Part shown: positions 36,887 through 45,979 of the stretch, in pieces
Numbering within the stretch: position 1 is the stretch's first letter
How the letters are laid out: the number at the start of each line of letters is the position of its first letter
Assembly: GCA_025357835.1 (NCBI GenBank)
Contig: JANYLM010000143.1
Coordinates: 1 to 64,000, forward strand
Length of the DNA: 64,000 bases
Reading direction: 5' to 3'
From: Gammaproteobacteria bacterium
Lineage (GTDB): Bacteria > Pseudomonadota > Gammaproteobacteria > Steroidobacterales > Steroidobacteraceae
Made by a program: the position numbers and the translations under genes
Notes under the pieces: model-generated
Seen by the model: only the letters and a program-made list of their open reading frames with translations
What the model was told of the DNA's origin: nothing
Database searches by the model: none

Positions 36887-38353
36887 TCAAGACCACTTCG
36901 GCGCAATAAGCCGCCTCTTACCGTCGGCTGAACGGCGCACCCCGGATTCATCCAACGCGTCGCGATCCCACAACTCGCAGGTCACCTGGCGGTGCCGCTG
37001 ATCCAGCGCCTCGCAATAATTCGTATATATGCACAGACGCACTTGCGCGCCACGCCCGTTACGCACCTTGGTGAACCAGTCGGGATCCGCAAGCGCCTGG
37101 CGCGCAATCGCGACGATATCCGCCTGACCTGAGGCAAGCACGGCTTCGGCCTGCTCGAAATTATGGATTCCGCCCGCGGCAATCAGCGGAGTATTGCAGT
37201 TCGCCGCGCGCAAGGCAGCGTGGATGCGGGCGGTAGCGCCGAGGTTGCGGCCGAACGGGCCTTGCGCATCGGAAAAGTAGGACGGCATGCACTCGTAGCC
37301 GCTGCGTCCGGTATAGGGATAGGCCGCGGCGCCGACCTTGGGCTGCTGCGCGTCATCGAACTTGCCGCCGCGCGACAGCGACAGAAAATCCATGCCGGCT
37401 TTCGCGAACGCACAGGCGAAGTACTCGGCGTCATCGATCGATCCTCCGCCGCTGACGCACTCTTCGGCCAGAAATCGGCAACCAACGGGGAAACCCGCGC
37501 CAACGTCGGCACGCACCTGCTCATAGACCTCCAACGGGAGCCGCGCGCGTTCCGCGACTCCCCCACCATAGCCGTCGCCGCGTGTGTTGTGCGGCGAAAG
37601 AAAGCACGCCATGGTGTAGGCATGAGCGTAATGCAGTTCGACTCCGTCGAAGCCGGCTTCACGGGCCCGCCTTGCCGCACCACCGAACAGTCCCGGCAGT
37701 TGCCGTGGTAAATCTCGGATATGCCCAAGATGCATGTCCGTGACCCGCTCACGCGCACCGTGATCCAGGGACTCCAGTTCCCTGATATCGAGCACCTTTT
37801 CCAGATCGTTGCGTTCGAGTGACGCCAGCCAGCTGCGAATCTCCGCGTCGTTCGCACCCACCGCGCCCCCTGCTTCGGCTGCTCCGAAGGCGCGACGATG
37901 CCGTTCGGTCAAACCAAGGTACTCCGCAAAATATCGGGCCGGGTCGGGCCGCCGCCGGATGGACAGAAAATCGATGAGCTGAATGAACAGGCGCGTTTCG
38001 CCTTCGCTCGCGCGCCGCACGACCTCAACCAGCTGCTTCAAACCCGGTAGGAAACGCTCGTCTCCAATCCGGAGCAAGGGTCCGCTCGGCACATCGCGAA
38101 TGCCCGTCGCCTCCACCACGATAGCCGCGGGCCGGCCCTGGGCAAAACGCTCGTACCATTCCAGCACGTCTTGGGAAACGAAACCGTCCTCCGTGGCACG
38201 CCACGGCACCATGGCGGGAACCCAGGTTCGGTGGCGCAGCGCAATCGACCCCACCTGAATCGGCGAGAACAGCCGCGACAGGGCGGCCTCCTGGGTGCTG
38301 GGCCAACGCGCCGGCCGCGAATCGTGGCGGATTCGCTCAGGGGGACGCCACAT
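36887..38353 (-). CDS. NADH:flavin oxidoreductase (old yellow enzyme family)
   Basis: FMN TIM-barrel enzyme, 488 residues. LFSPIQVGSIALRHRTWVPA near the start is the OYE FMN strand; FDGVELHYAHAYTMACFLSP holds the conserved His pair region; HNTRGDGYGGG, IAAGGI and DIVAIARQALADPDW complete the FMN site. The C-terminal tail has several Cys (RLCIYTNYCEALDQ and TCELW), but their spacing does not clearly match the 4Fe-4S pattern of dienoyl-CoA reductase. Last gene of the catabolic cluster; ATG at 38353 follows the RidA stop by two bases. It may reduce an enone produced by the fused monooxygenase. Confidence 0.87.
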   Translation of the reverse strand: MWRPPERIRHDSRPARWPSTQEAALSRLFSPIQVGSIALRHRTWVPAMVPWRATEDGFVSQDVLEWYERFAQGRPAAIVVEATGIRDVPSGPLLRIGDERFLPGLKQLVEVVRRASEGETRLFIQLIDFLSIRRRPDPARYFAEYLGLTERHRRAFGAAEAGGAVGANDAEIRSWLASLERNDLEKVLDIRELESLDHGARERVTDMHLGHIRDLPRQLPGLFGGAARRAREAGFDGVELHYAHAYTMACFLSPHNTRGDGYGGGVAERARLPLEVYEQVRADVGAGFPVGCRFLAEECVSGGGSIDDAEYFACAFAKAGMDFLSLSRGGKFDDAQQPKVGAAAYPYTGRSGYECMPSYFSDAQGPFGRNLGATARIHAALRAANCNTPLIAAGGIHNFEQAEAVLASGQADIVAIARQALADPDWFTKVRNGRGAQVRLCIYTNYCEALDQRHRQVTCELWDRDALDESGVRRSADGKRRLIAPKWS

Positions 38354-38355
38354 GG

Positions 38356-38775
38356 TCAATCAGCATCCGGCAATACAGCCGTTGCTTCGATTTCCACCCG
38401 GGCCTCCAGTTCCATGAGCGCCACCACTTGCACCACCGACATGGGTGGATAGTGCTTTCCTATCGTCGCCCGATAGGCAGCGCCGATATCGGCCAACTGC
38501 TCGTAGTATTCGTCGCGGCTGGTTACATACCAGGTCAGGCGCACGATGTGTGCCGGGGTAGCACCCGCATCGGCCAGTATCGCGGCTATATTGAGCAGCG
38601 CCTGACGCACCTGATCCGCCAAGCGGCTGCTGGGGAATTTGCCCTCCGCGTCCCAGCCGATCTGGCCGGCCACGAATATCTGCAAGCCGCGGGCCGCCAT
38701 GCCGTTGCTGTAACCCTTGGGCCGCGGCCACCCCGCCGGTTGCAGAATGCGGGGCAGTTTATTGTCCTTGGTCAT
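38356..38775 (-). CDS. RidA/YjgF family (imine or enamine hydrolase type)
   Basis: The 139 residues follow the RidA fold: [51 protein letters not shown], and [26 protein letters not shown]. RidA proteins hydrolyse enamine/imine intermediates, releasing ammonia; subgroups occur in catabolic operons. The catalytic Arg of true RidA lies before the final Glu; here the equivalent position reads [10 protein letters not shown], so this may be a non-canonical subgroup. The ATG overlaps the acyl-CoA dehydrogenase stop (ATGA). Confidence 0.85.
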   Translation of the reverse strand: MTKDNKLPRILQPAGWPRPKGYSNGMAARGLQIFVAGQIGWDAEGKFPSSRLADQVRQALLNIAAILADAGATPAHIVRLTWYVTSRDEYYEQLADIGAAYRATIGKHYPPMSVVQVVALMELEARVEIEATAVLPDAD

Positions 38776-39974
38776 GCCGACTCCGTTGGGGCGAGTAGCT
38801 CGCGAGCGATAATGAGCTTCTGAACCTCGGTCGCTCCCTCATAAATACGCAGCGCGCGTACGTCTCGATATAGACGCTCGACGACTTCGCCCTTCATCAC
38901 TCCGCGGGCGCCGAACATCTGCACCGCTCGATCGACGACTCGCTGCGCGGTCTCAGTCGCCTGCATCTTGGCCATGGCCGCCTCCTTTGTGACACGCTCC
39001 CCGCTGTCGCGCAGCCAGGCAGCGCGATAGGTAAGCAGGCGGGCCGCGTCCACTTCGGTCGCCATGTCGGCCAGCGTAGCTTGAGTCAATTGAAAATCGG
39101 CAAGGTTGCGGCCGAACATGTGCCGCGACCGCGCCTGGGCGATGGAATCATCCAGCGCGCGCTGCGCGAAGCCCAGCGCAGCCGCGGCCACCGAGGTGCG
39201 AAAGATATCCAAGGTACGCATCGCGATCTTGAACCCCTCGCCCTCGGCGCCCAGCCGATTCGTCGCGGGTATTCGGCACTCGTAAAACGCCAAGGATCCC
39301 ATGGGATGTGGTGCCATGATGTCGATGCGGCCGGCGATCGACAGCCCCGGAGCGTCTGCATCGACGACGAAGGCAGTGATGCCGGCGGCGGCCGTGGTGC
39401 CGTCGGCTCGGGTCTGCGCCGGCTGCGTGCGCGCGAAAACGCAGTAGAAATCGGCGATGCCGCCGTTCGAGATCCAAGTCTTCGCGCCATCGAGCACATA
39501 GTGTTCGCCGTCGCGCCGCGCGCGGCACTGCATCCCCGCGACATCGGATCCCGCCTCCGCTTCCGACAGAGCGAATGCCGCCAGTGCCTCGCCGCGCGCG
39601 ACTCGCGGCAGGTACCTCGCTTGCAATTGCGGCGATCCCGCCAGCGTGAGCGCGCCGCTGCCGAGGCCCTGCATGGCGAATGCAAAATCCGCCAATCCGT
39701 CGAAACCGGCCAGGGTTTCGCGGATGATGGCGATGCAGCGGACGTCGAAGTCTGCCGCGGCGCCTCCGTGTTCCGCACGCACGCAGTGACGGAGCATTCC
39801 GGCCGCGCCTAGCTTTCTGACGACCGCGATGCAGTGCGCATCGACCGATTCGCGCGTCTCGCCGTGCGCCCCACCGAGATTTTGCTCGCACCAGGCCACG
39901 AGACTGGCATGAAGATCGCGATGGCGCGCTTCGAAGAAGGGCCAGCTCAAAAACGCCGGGGCCGCCTTCGCCAT
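38772..39974 (-). CDS. Acyl-CoA dehydrogenase
   Basis: FAD enzyme introducing an alpha-beta double bond into an acyl-CoA, 400 residues. [19 protein letters not shown] binds [22 protein letters not shown], the middle [21 protein letters not shown], and the C-terminal [20 protein letters not shown], then [11 protein letters not shown], which carries the Glu found as catalytic base in short- and medium-chain enzymes. It overlaps the hydratase stop by one base (TGATG) and the RidA start by four. In context it probably acts on a cyclic or ring-opened CoA ester. Confidence 0.9.
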   Translation of the reverse strand: MAKAAPAFLSWPFFEARHRDLHASLVAWCEQNLGGAHGETRESVDAHCIAVVRKLGAAGMLRHCVRAEHGGAAADFDVRCIAIIRETLAGFDGLADFAFAMQGLGSGALTLAGSPQLQARYLPRVARGEALAAFALSEAEAGSDVAGMQCRARRDGEHYVLDGAKTWISNGGIADFYCVFARTQPAQTRADGTTAAAGITAFVVDADAPGLSIAGRIDIMAPHPMGSLAFYECRIPATNRLGAEGEGFKIAMRTLDIFRTSVAAAALGFAQRALDDSIAQARSRHMFGRNLADFQLTQATLADMATEVDAARLLTYRAAWLRDSGERVTKEAAMAKMQATETAQRVVDRAVQMFGARGVMKGEVVERLYRDVRALRIYEGATEVQKLIIARELLAPTESA

Positions 39975-40783
39975 CAGTTGCCCTCGAAGACCGGTTGGGT
40001 CTTATCCGCAAACGCGCGGTATGCGCGCCGAAAGTCTTCGGTTTGCATGCACAGAGCCTGCGCCTGCGCCTCGGCTTCTATGGCCGTCTCGATGGACAAA
40101 TTCCACTCCTGATGCAGCATGCGCTTGGTCATCGCATGCGCGAACGTCGGCCCTTTAGCAAGCGATGCCGCGAATTCCACCGCCTCGGCGAGCATGCGGG
40201 GCTGCGCAACCACGCGATTGAAAAAACCCCACGCCAGACCTTCCTCGGCGCTCATCGAGCGGCCGGTGTACAGCAGCTCGGCCGCGCGCCCCTGCCCTAT
40301 GATTCGCGGCAAAATGGCGCAGGCGCCCATATCGCAGCCTGCCAATCCAACGCGGACGAATAGAAATGCGGTGCGCGCCTCGGCAGTGGCGAACCGAAAG
40401 TCGGAGGCCATGGCGATAATGGCGCCCGCCCCCGCACAGATCCCTTCCACGCCGGCCACGATGGGCTGCGGACATTCGCGCATGGACAGGACTAGGTCGC
40501 CTGTCAGGCGAGTGAAATCGAGCAATCCCTGCGGGGCCATTCGGGTCAGCGGCCCGATGATGTCGTGTACGTCGCCGCCGGAGCAGAAATTACCCCCTGC
40601 GCCGGAAATCACAATCGCTTTCACGGCGTCTTCGGCGCGCAAACCGCGAAATAGATCTCGCAGTTCTGCGTAGGATTCAAAGGTCAGCGGGTTCTTGCGC
40701 TCCGGCCGATTCAAGGTGATGACGCCGACCCTCTCCTCGACCCGCCACAGGAAATTCTCGGCAACGTAGTTTGCGAATCTCAT
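39974..40783 (-). CDS. Enoyl-CoA hydratase/isomerase of the aryl-CoA cluster
   Basis: Crotonase-family protein, 269 residues: [35 protein letters not shown] and [22 protein letters not shown] supply the two oxyanion-hole segments, and [21 protein letters not shown] covers the active-site loop. The pattern resembles ring-hydrolysing or hydrating crotonases of aromatic degradation as much as fatty-acid enzymes. The ATG overlaps the stop of the MarR gene (ATGA). Confidence 0.88.
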   Translation of the reverse strand: MRFANYVAENFLWRVEERVGVITLNRPERKNPLTFESYAELRDLFRGLRAEDAVKAIVISGAGGNFCSGGDVHDIIGPLTRMAPQGLLDFTRLTGDLVLSMRECPQPIVAGVEGICAGAGAIIAMASDFRFATAEARTAFLFVRVGLAGCDMGACAILPRIIGQGRAAELLYTGRSMSAEEGLAWGFFNRVVAQPRMLAEAVEFAASLAKGPTFAHAMTKRMLHQEWNLSIETAIEAEAQAQALCMQTEDFRRAYRAFADKTQPVFEGN

Positions 40784-41313
40784 AGGGAATTCTCCACGCC
40801 CGACCGCGTTCGTTGTCGCGATTGAATCTTCAAATCCTGCAACAGCCCGGCGAGCTGTTGCTTGCTCTTGGACGGCAGACCTGCGAATAAATCGATAATC
40901 CAGCGTTCGTGTTCGGCAGCCATTCTTTTAAAGAGGCGCTGACCGCTTGGCGTGAGCTTCACTCGAAAAGCGCGGCGGTCCTGTGCATCGATGACGCGCG
41001 CTACCAAGCCTTCCTTCTCCAGCAAGTCGGTAATGCCGGTTACATTACCGCCCGTGACCATCAGGCGCTTGGACAGCTCGCCCATTTTAAGTCCCTCGTG
41101 GCATCGCTCCAGCTGCGCCATGAGATCGAAACGAGGCAGGGTCGTAGCGAATTCGCCTTGTAAGCGCTGCCGGATGTGGTTTTCAATCAGTGTCGAGCAA
41201 CTCAGCAGCCGCAGCCACAGCCGCAACGAGTCATGATGGTCCTCACGCACTCGCGTCTCGCTGTCGGACGGCGGCTCGAGCGCCTTGGAGCGGGGCGTCA
41301 CTTTAGCCGCCAT
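40780..41313 (-). CDS. MarR-family regulator inside the catabolic cluster
   Basis: Winged helix dimer, 177 residues. After a charged N-terminus come [17 protein letters not shown], the [23 protein letters not shown], and the wing with [18 protein letters not shown] containing the DRR signature. ATG at 41313 overlaps the SDR stop (TGATG). MarR proteins in aryl-CoA operons often respond to the CoA thioester, as CouR does to p-coumaroyl-CoA; here this is inference. The gene is cotranscribed with its probable targets. Confidence 0.9.
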   Translation of the reverse strand: MAAKVTPRSKALEPPSDSETRVREDHHDSLRLWLRLLSCSTLIENHIRQRLQGEFATTLPRFDLMAQLERCHEGLKMGELSKRLMVTGGNVTGITDLLEKEGLVARVIDAQDRRAFRVKLTPSGQRLFKRMAAEHERWIIDLFAGLPSKSKQQLAGLLQDLKIQSRQRTRSGVENSL

Positions 41314-42086
41314 CACATGACCTCGCCGCCGGCTACGGCGATGCTCTGCCCGGTAATGCTCGCGCTGCTGCGCAGGCACAGCCAGCGAACCGTATCGGCC
41401 ACTTCCTCGGGGGTCACCAAGCGGCCTTGCGGATTGTGGGACAGCAACTCCGCAAGGGCTTCCGATTCGCCGCGGCCCGTCTTGGCGCTGATGTTGGCAA
41501 CGGCTGTCCGCACCAGATCCGTATCCGCGTAGCCCGGGCACACCGCGTTCACGGTCACATTGCGGCGCGCCGTTTCGAGCGCCACGGCGCGGGTCAGTCC
41601 GATGACTCCATGCTTCGACGCACAGTAGGCGCTGACATAGGGGTAGCCCACCAGGCCGGCAGTGCTGGCCACGTTCACGATGCGTCCGAACCCGGCCTTC
41701 AACATATCGGGAAGGCACTCGCGCATGCAATGAAAGGTGCCCGTCAGGTTCACCGAGAGCATGGAATGCCACAGCGCATCGCTGGTGGCGCCCAGCGGGC
41801 CACTCAGCGCCTGACCTGCGTTGTTGACCAGCACGGTGATCGGCCCAATGGCCGCGCGCGCCGCGGCTACCGCCGTGCGCACCGATTCCGCATCGGCCAC
41901 GTCCGCGACCTGACAGCTGCGGCGAACAGGCTCTAGCTCGGCGGCGACGGCCTCCAGATCCCGACGAGAACGGCCCACCAGCGTGACATCGGCGCCTGCG
42001 CCGGCGAGGTTGCGCACGATGGCAGCGCCTATGCCGCGGCCGGCGCCGGTCACCAGGGCATGCAATCCGGTGAGAAGAGCGGTCAT
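41313..42086 (-). CDS. SDR-family oxidoreductase (3-hydroxyacyl-CoA dehydrogenase-like)
   Basis: Classical short-chain dehydrogenase, 257 residues. TGAGRGIGAAIVRNLA binds NAD(P); NNAG near 88; the catalytic Ser in NVASTAG, and Tyr-Lys in YVSAYCASKHG. NAVCPGYADTDL and the C-terminal SITGQSIAVAGG are standard. Placed between the fused monooxygenase and a MarR/hydratase pair, it most likely oxidises a beta-hydroxyacyl-CoA or reduces a ring ketone. Confidence 0.9.
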   Translation of the reverse strand: MTALLTGLHALVTGAGRGIGAAIVRNLAGAGADVTLVGRSRRDLEAVAAELEPVRRSCQVADVADAESVRTAVAAARAAIGPITVLVNNAGQALSGPLGATSDALWHSMLSVNLTGTFHCMRECLPDMLKAGFGRIVNVASTAGLVGYPYVSAYCASKHGVIGLTRAVALETARRNVTVNAVCPGYADTDLVRTAVANISAKTGRGESEALAELLSHNPQGRLVTPEEVADTVRWLCLRSSASITGQSIAVAGGEVM

Positions 42087-42093
42087 GTGATTC

Positions 42094-44388
42094 TCAGACA
42101 GGGCCGACGGCAGCGTCCGCCTGCGCCGCCCGCTCCATATTGCGTTCGAGCTGCGACTTGCCTGACAGATAGGGGTCTGGCCACACCTGCTCTTGAAATT
42201 TCTGTTCCGCCGCGGCGCTCAAGGTCCACGCTGGATTCGACAAGTGCGGCCGCGCCAGCGCGCAAAGATCCGCCCGCCCCGCTGCGATGATGGAATTCAC
42301 GTGATCCGCCTCGAATATATTGCCCACCGCAATGGTTGGGATACCGATCTCGTTGCGAACCTTATCGGCAAAGGGCGTTTGCCACATGCGGCCATACACC
42401 GGTTGCTGTTCCGCCACGGTTTGACCCGTCGATACATCGAGCACGTCCGCGCCGGCGTGCTTGAGTGCGGCGGCGATGGCCAACAAGTCCTTCTCCGACA
42501 GACCGCCCTGGGCCCAGTCACAGGCGGAAATTCTTGCCGACAGCGCACGCTCCCTCGGCCAAACGGCACGTACCGCGGAGAAAACCTCAAGAGGAAATCG
42601 TAATCTTGCCGCGATGTCGCCGCCGAATTCATCCTGACGCTGATTGGTCAGCGGCGACAGAAAACTTCCGAGCAAGTACCCGTGCGCCAGATGCAGCTCC
42701 AGCATGTCGAAGCCCGCGTCGAGAGCGAGCCGCGCGCACCTGACAAAATCGTCGCGGACCTCATCCATGTCCGAGCGCGTCATCGCCTGCGGAATCTGAC
42801 TGACGCCTGCCAAGTAGGGAATAGCCGAGGGAGCCAGGAGCGGCCAATTTCCCGAGGCGAGCGGGTAATCCATGCGCTCCCAGCCAAGTTGCGTCGAACC
42901 CTTGCGGCCGGAATGACCTATCTGCAGGCAAAACTTGGCGGCCGACTGAGCATGAACGAATTCGACGATGCGCCGCCACGCGTCGCGCTGCGCCTCATTC
43001 CAGAGGCCGGTGCAGCCGGGAGTGATGCGCCCCGTCGCCGAAACACAAGTCATTTCAGTGAACAGCAGACCCGCGCCGCCGACGGCCCGCGCGCCGTAGT
43101 GCATCAGGTGCCAGTCGCCGGGAATGCCATCCGCCGCCTGGTACTGCGCCATGGGGGAGACGACCACTCGATTCGCAAGTTCCATGTTCGCAAGCCGGAA
43201 CGGCAGAAACATGGGCGGCCGCGCCGCATCGTATACGCCACTGCGCCGTGCCAGCCAGCGCTCGTAACCTTCCACGAAACCGGAATCTCGCAACTTAAGA
43301 TTGGCGTGACCGATGCGCTGGCTACCCGTCAGCAACGCATACGCGAATTGTCGTGGTTCGAGGTTTGAATACCGTGCGACATTCTCGAACCACTCCATCC
43401 GATTGCGCGCCGCGCTCTGCAGCTTGAGGGCTTCCAAACTCCGCTCCGCCTGATAGATTTGCAGCCCTGCTTGAACGTCGCTGGCACTCGCCACCCGGCT
43501 GACCAGAGACATGGCGTCTTCCATCGCCAGTTTGGTGCCGGACCCGATGCCGAAGTGCGCCGTATGCGCCGCATCGCCGATCAATACGATATTGCGGTGA
43601 TGCCATTGCGCACACAGCACGCGATTGAAATTCAACCAAGCAGAGCCGCGCAAATGGTTTGCGTTGCTCAAAAGCTGCTGTCCATCCAAATACTTGGCAA
43701 ATAGAGCCTCGCAGAATGCGATCGATCGCTCGGTGGTGTAGCCGTCGAGGCCGTGCGCGCGCCAGGTCTCCTCGCGCGTCTCGACAATGACCGTGGAAAC
43801 ATCCTCGCTAAACTGATAGGCATGGATCTGGAACCAACCGTGCTCGGTCTTTTCGAACGCGAAGGTAAACGCAGCGAATTTCTGGCGCGTGCCCAGCCAG
43901 ATGAAGCGACACTTACCGACGGCGATATCCGGCTGGAACACCTCCGCATGACGGGTTCGGACCTTGCTGTTCACGCCATCCGAGGCGACGATGAGGTCCG
44001 CATCCGCGAGCGGCGTCAGTTCGTTTATTTCAGCTTGAAAGTGCTGCTCCACACCCAATGAGCAAGCTCGTTCCTGAAAGATATTGAGCAAGCGGCGCCT
44101 GCCGATCCCGCAGAAGCCATGACCGCCAGAGCGAATCGTCTCGCCCCGAAAATGCACGTCGATGTCATCCCAGTGGTGGAAATCCCCGACAATGGCATCA
44201 TGCGACTGTGGATCCGCCGCTCGAAAACCCGACATGGTCTGATCCGAAAATACCACGCCCCAACCGAAGGTATCGTCGGGCCGGTTGCGCTCGTAAACCT
44301 CGACCTTTGCGTCGGGCAAGGCTTTCTTCAGCAGGATTGCGCCGAAAAGACCCGCAGGACCGCCGCCTATGAACACCGCTCGTTTCAT
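42094..44388 (-). CDS. Fused flavin monooxygenase/old-yellow-enzyme acting on an aryl-CoA (2-aminobenzoyl-CoA or salicylyl-CoA type)
   Basis: The 764-residue protein joins two flavoenzymes. Residues 1 to about 380 are a PHBH-type FAD hydroxylase: [15 protein letters not shown] at 8-22, [10 protein letters not shown], and [19 protein letters not shown]. Residues from about 390 are an old yellow enzyme: [55 protein letters not shown] and [10 protein letters not shown]. This fusion is known from 2-aminobenzoyl-CoA monooxygenase/reductase of Azoarcus evansii, which hydroxylates and dearomatises the ring, and from proteins annotated as bifunctional salicylyl-CoA 5-hydroxylase. The substrate cannot be fixed from sequence alone. 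It heads the downstream unit and has its own promoter candidate. Confidence 0.88.
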   Translation of the reverse strand: MKRAVFIGGGPAGLFGAILLKKALPDAKVEVYERNRPDDTFGWGVVFSDQTMSGFRAADPQSHDAIVGDFHHWDDIDVHFRGETIRSGGHGFCGIGRRRLLNIFQERACSLGVEQHFQAEINELTPLADADLIVASDGVNSKVRTRHAEVFQPDIAVGKCRFIWLGTRQKFAAFTFAFEKTEHGWFQIHAYQFSEDVSTVIVETREETWRAHGLDGYTTERSIAFCEALFAKYLDGQQLLSNANHLRGSAWLNFNRVLCAQWHHRNIVLIGDAAHTAHFGIGSGTKLAMEDAMSLVSRVASASDVQAGLQIYQAERSLEALKLQSAARNRMEWFENVARYSNLEPRQFAYALLTGSQRIGHANLKLRDSGFVEGYERWLARRSGVYDAARPPMFLPFRLANMELANRVVVSPMAQYQAADGIPGDWHLMHYGARAVGGAGLLFTEMTCVSATGRITPGCTGLWNEAQRDAWRRIVEFVHAQSAAKFCLQIGHSGRKGSTQLGWERMDYPLASGNWPLLAPSAIPYLAGVSQIPQAMTRSDMDEVRDDFVRCARLALDAGFDMLELHLAHGYLLGSFLSPLTNQRQDEFGGDIAARLRFPLEVFSAVRAVWPRERALSARISACDWAQGGLSEKDLLAIAAALKHAGADVLDVSTGQTVAEQQPVYGRMWQTPFADKVRNEIGIPTIAVGNIFEADHVNSIIAAGRADLCALARPHLSNPAWTLSAAAEQKFQEQVWPDPYLSGKSQLERNMERAAQADAAVGPV

Positions 44389-44394
44389 CGTTCA

Positions 44395-44423
44395 ACAATA
44401 GATCGAGATACTTTAGATGTCAA
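44395..44423 (-). promoter_or_regulatory. Sigma-70-like promoter of the fused monooxygenase gene
   Basis: On the minus strand a perfect -35 TTGACA (44423-44418) is followed after exactly 17 bases by TATTGT (44400-44395). Only six bases separate the -10 from the ATG at 44388, so the transcript would be leaderless or nearly so; no SD is present. It lies in the 76-base gap after iorB. Confidence 0.6.
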
Positions 44424-44464
44424 CTATATAAGCCGGCCCGATACGGTGCAATCCGTGGACTATG

Positions 44465-45979
44465 TCAGGCAGCCGTCAACACCCTTGACAAAGCAATCCC
44501 CTGATCGTCCGCCAACGCCGCGACTCTCAACGCGCGAACTCGATCGGCCGCGTCCGGACGGCCTTGCCGGCCCTGAACGTCGGCCAAGATCGCGTCGAAG
44601 CTCAGGGTGCCGCGCTCATGCGTCTCGCCATAGCCCTTGACCAGTTGTTGACAATCGGCGATCTCGACGGCCAGGGCGTAATCTTCTGGCGCCAGCCGCC
44701 CGATGAGTTGCAGCCAGTGGACGATATGCATCTGTTCTTGGGAATACCGAAGAGTCTTGCGGCGCCACCGGCGTAGCCCGGCGAGCCAGTAGAGCTGCAA
44801 AAACCCGCCGATGCTGGAAGTTGCGATCTGCCGGCCGCCCGTGAGGCGGGTTATCCAGCGCCGCGGGGTTTTCGAGCGAAGAATCCATGTGCCCAACCCG
44901 ACGGGGAGCGTGCCGCAAATTTCCTCCACTCGTGGTTTCATGAATTCGGTGACTTGCACCAACTGTCCGGTGGACGGCCCAACCTCTTGCAGCACTCGCT
45001 TCGAGCGTGCCGTGCGAATCTTCAGGTCAGCGACGCGGATCGTGTCCTCGAAGGACATCCACAGCGCCAGCCCGCGCGCCACCGACTCAGTCAACGCGAC
45101 GCCTGCCGAACCGACATGCTCCAACGCCGCCACTGAGTCGAGCCTGTCCAGATACAGACTCGCATAAGCGACGTCCTGGTAGTCGATCATTCGCCGAACG
45201 CCTTGGCGCGCGAGATCCTGTGCGGCCGCCGGTATGCGCGCCCGTATTCGTTCTTTCAGAAAAGCAGGAATGAATGCGCGAGTGGCCGTGCGCTCCGTGG
45301 GTGATACGGTAGGCGGTGCAGCGGCGGCTGATGACTCTGCGGCCGCGCGCCGCGCGGCCTCGAACGCCCGAGTGCTCGATGCGGCCTCGATGCCGCTGGT
45401 TCGAATCGCCTCAACATAGTGCTCCACGGCGAAGGGCAGTGCTCCGGAACCGCACAGCGCGCCGAGCATGGCGGCGCTGATCACACTGCCGTTGGCCTCC
45501 GCCATGGCCTGCATGTCGAACTCGATATACCGCTTCGCCTGTTCGCGTGCCAGCGCGCGCACTTGGCTCGAATCGGCGCGGCCGTCCCCCATGTGCGATT
45601 TCTCTTGAATGGCGTAGATTCGATGCGAGGACGCGATGAGCGTGGTGCGCGCGGTAACCAAGCCGCGCTGCATGGCGCGGCCTGCTTCCATGATTTCCGA
45701 AGCGATCACCACGTCCACATCGCCGGGATTCGGCATCAGCGCGAATATGGGACGACTTTTATCGGCCGGCAATCCGGCCAGCGGAAAGAATTCCAGGTAG
45801 TAGATGGTGGCCCCGGTTCTTTGAGCTACGCCGGGAACGGAAGTCGCCTGCGCGAGATAGCCAGCCCGCCGAGCGACATGGATCAGCCAATCCGATACCA
45901 CGCCGCCACCCTGCCCGCCCAGTGCGGCGATGGTCAGGGTTATGGGCCTGGTGATTGCGGCAATCGGCAGGGCGCTCAC
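44465..45979 (-). CDS. iorB: Indolepyruvate oxidoreductase beta-type subunit with long C-terminal extension
   Basis: The first 190 residues form the gamma-type domain of 2-oxoacid:ferredoxin oxidoreductases: LTIAALGGQGGGVVSDWLI and ATSVPGVAQRTGATIYYLEF, then MPNPGDVDVVIASEIMEAGR. The remaining 300 residues match the extra domain found in the long IOR-type enzymes of proteobacteria (DUF6537 region, assigned by pattern). The 504 residues start at GTG 45979, which overlaps the iorA stop (GTGA). With IorA it would convert an aryl 2-oxoacid and CoA to an aryl-acyl-CoA, CO2 and reduced ferredoxin. Confidence 0.85.
   Translation of the reverse strand: MSALPIAAITRPITLTIAALGGQGGGVVSDWLIHVARRAGYLAQATSVPGVAQRTGATIYYLEFFPLAGLPADKSRPIFALMPNPGDVDVVIASEIMEAGRAMQRGLVTARTTLIASSHRIYAIQEKSHMGDGRADSSQVRALAREQAKRYIEFDMQAMAEANGSVISAAMLGALCGSGALPFAVEHYVEAIRTSGIEAASSTRAFEAARRAAAESSAAAAPPTVSPTERTATRAFIPAFLKERIRARIPAAAQDLARQGVRRMIDYQDVAYASLYLDRLDSVAALEHVGSAGVALTESVARGLALWMSFEDTIRVADLKIRTARSKRVLQEVGPSTGQLVQVTEFMKPRVEEICGTLPVGLGTWILRSKTPRRWITRLTGGRQIATSSIGGFLQLYWLAGLRRWRRKTLRYSQEQMHIVHWLQLIGRLAPEDYALAVEIADCQQLVKGYGETHERGTLSFDAILADVQGRQGRPDAADRVRALRVAALADDQGIALSRVLTAA

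Noticed and set aside
41314-41772. Extended N-terminus of the MarR at 40.8 kb
   Set aside because: It would run through the SDR gene; the TGATG overlap at 41313 gives a normal 177-residue MarR.
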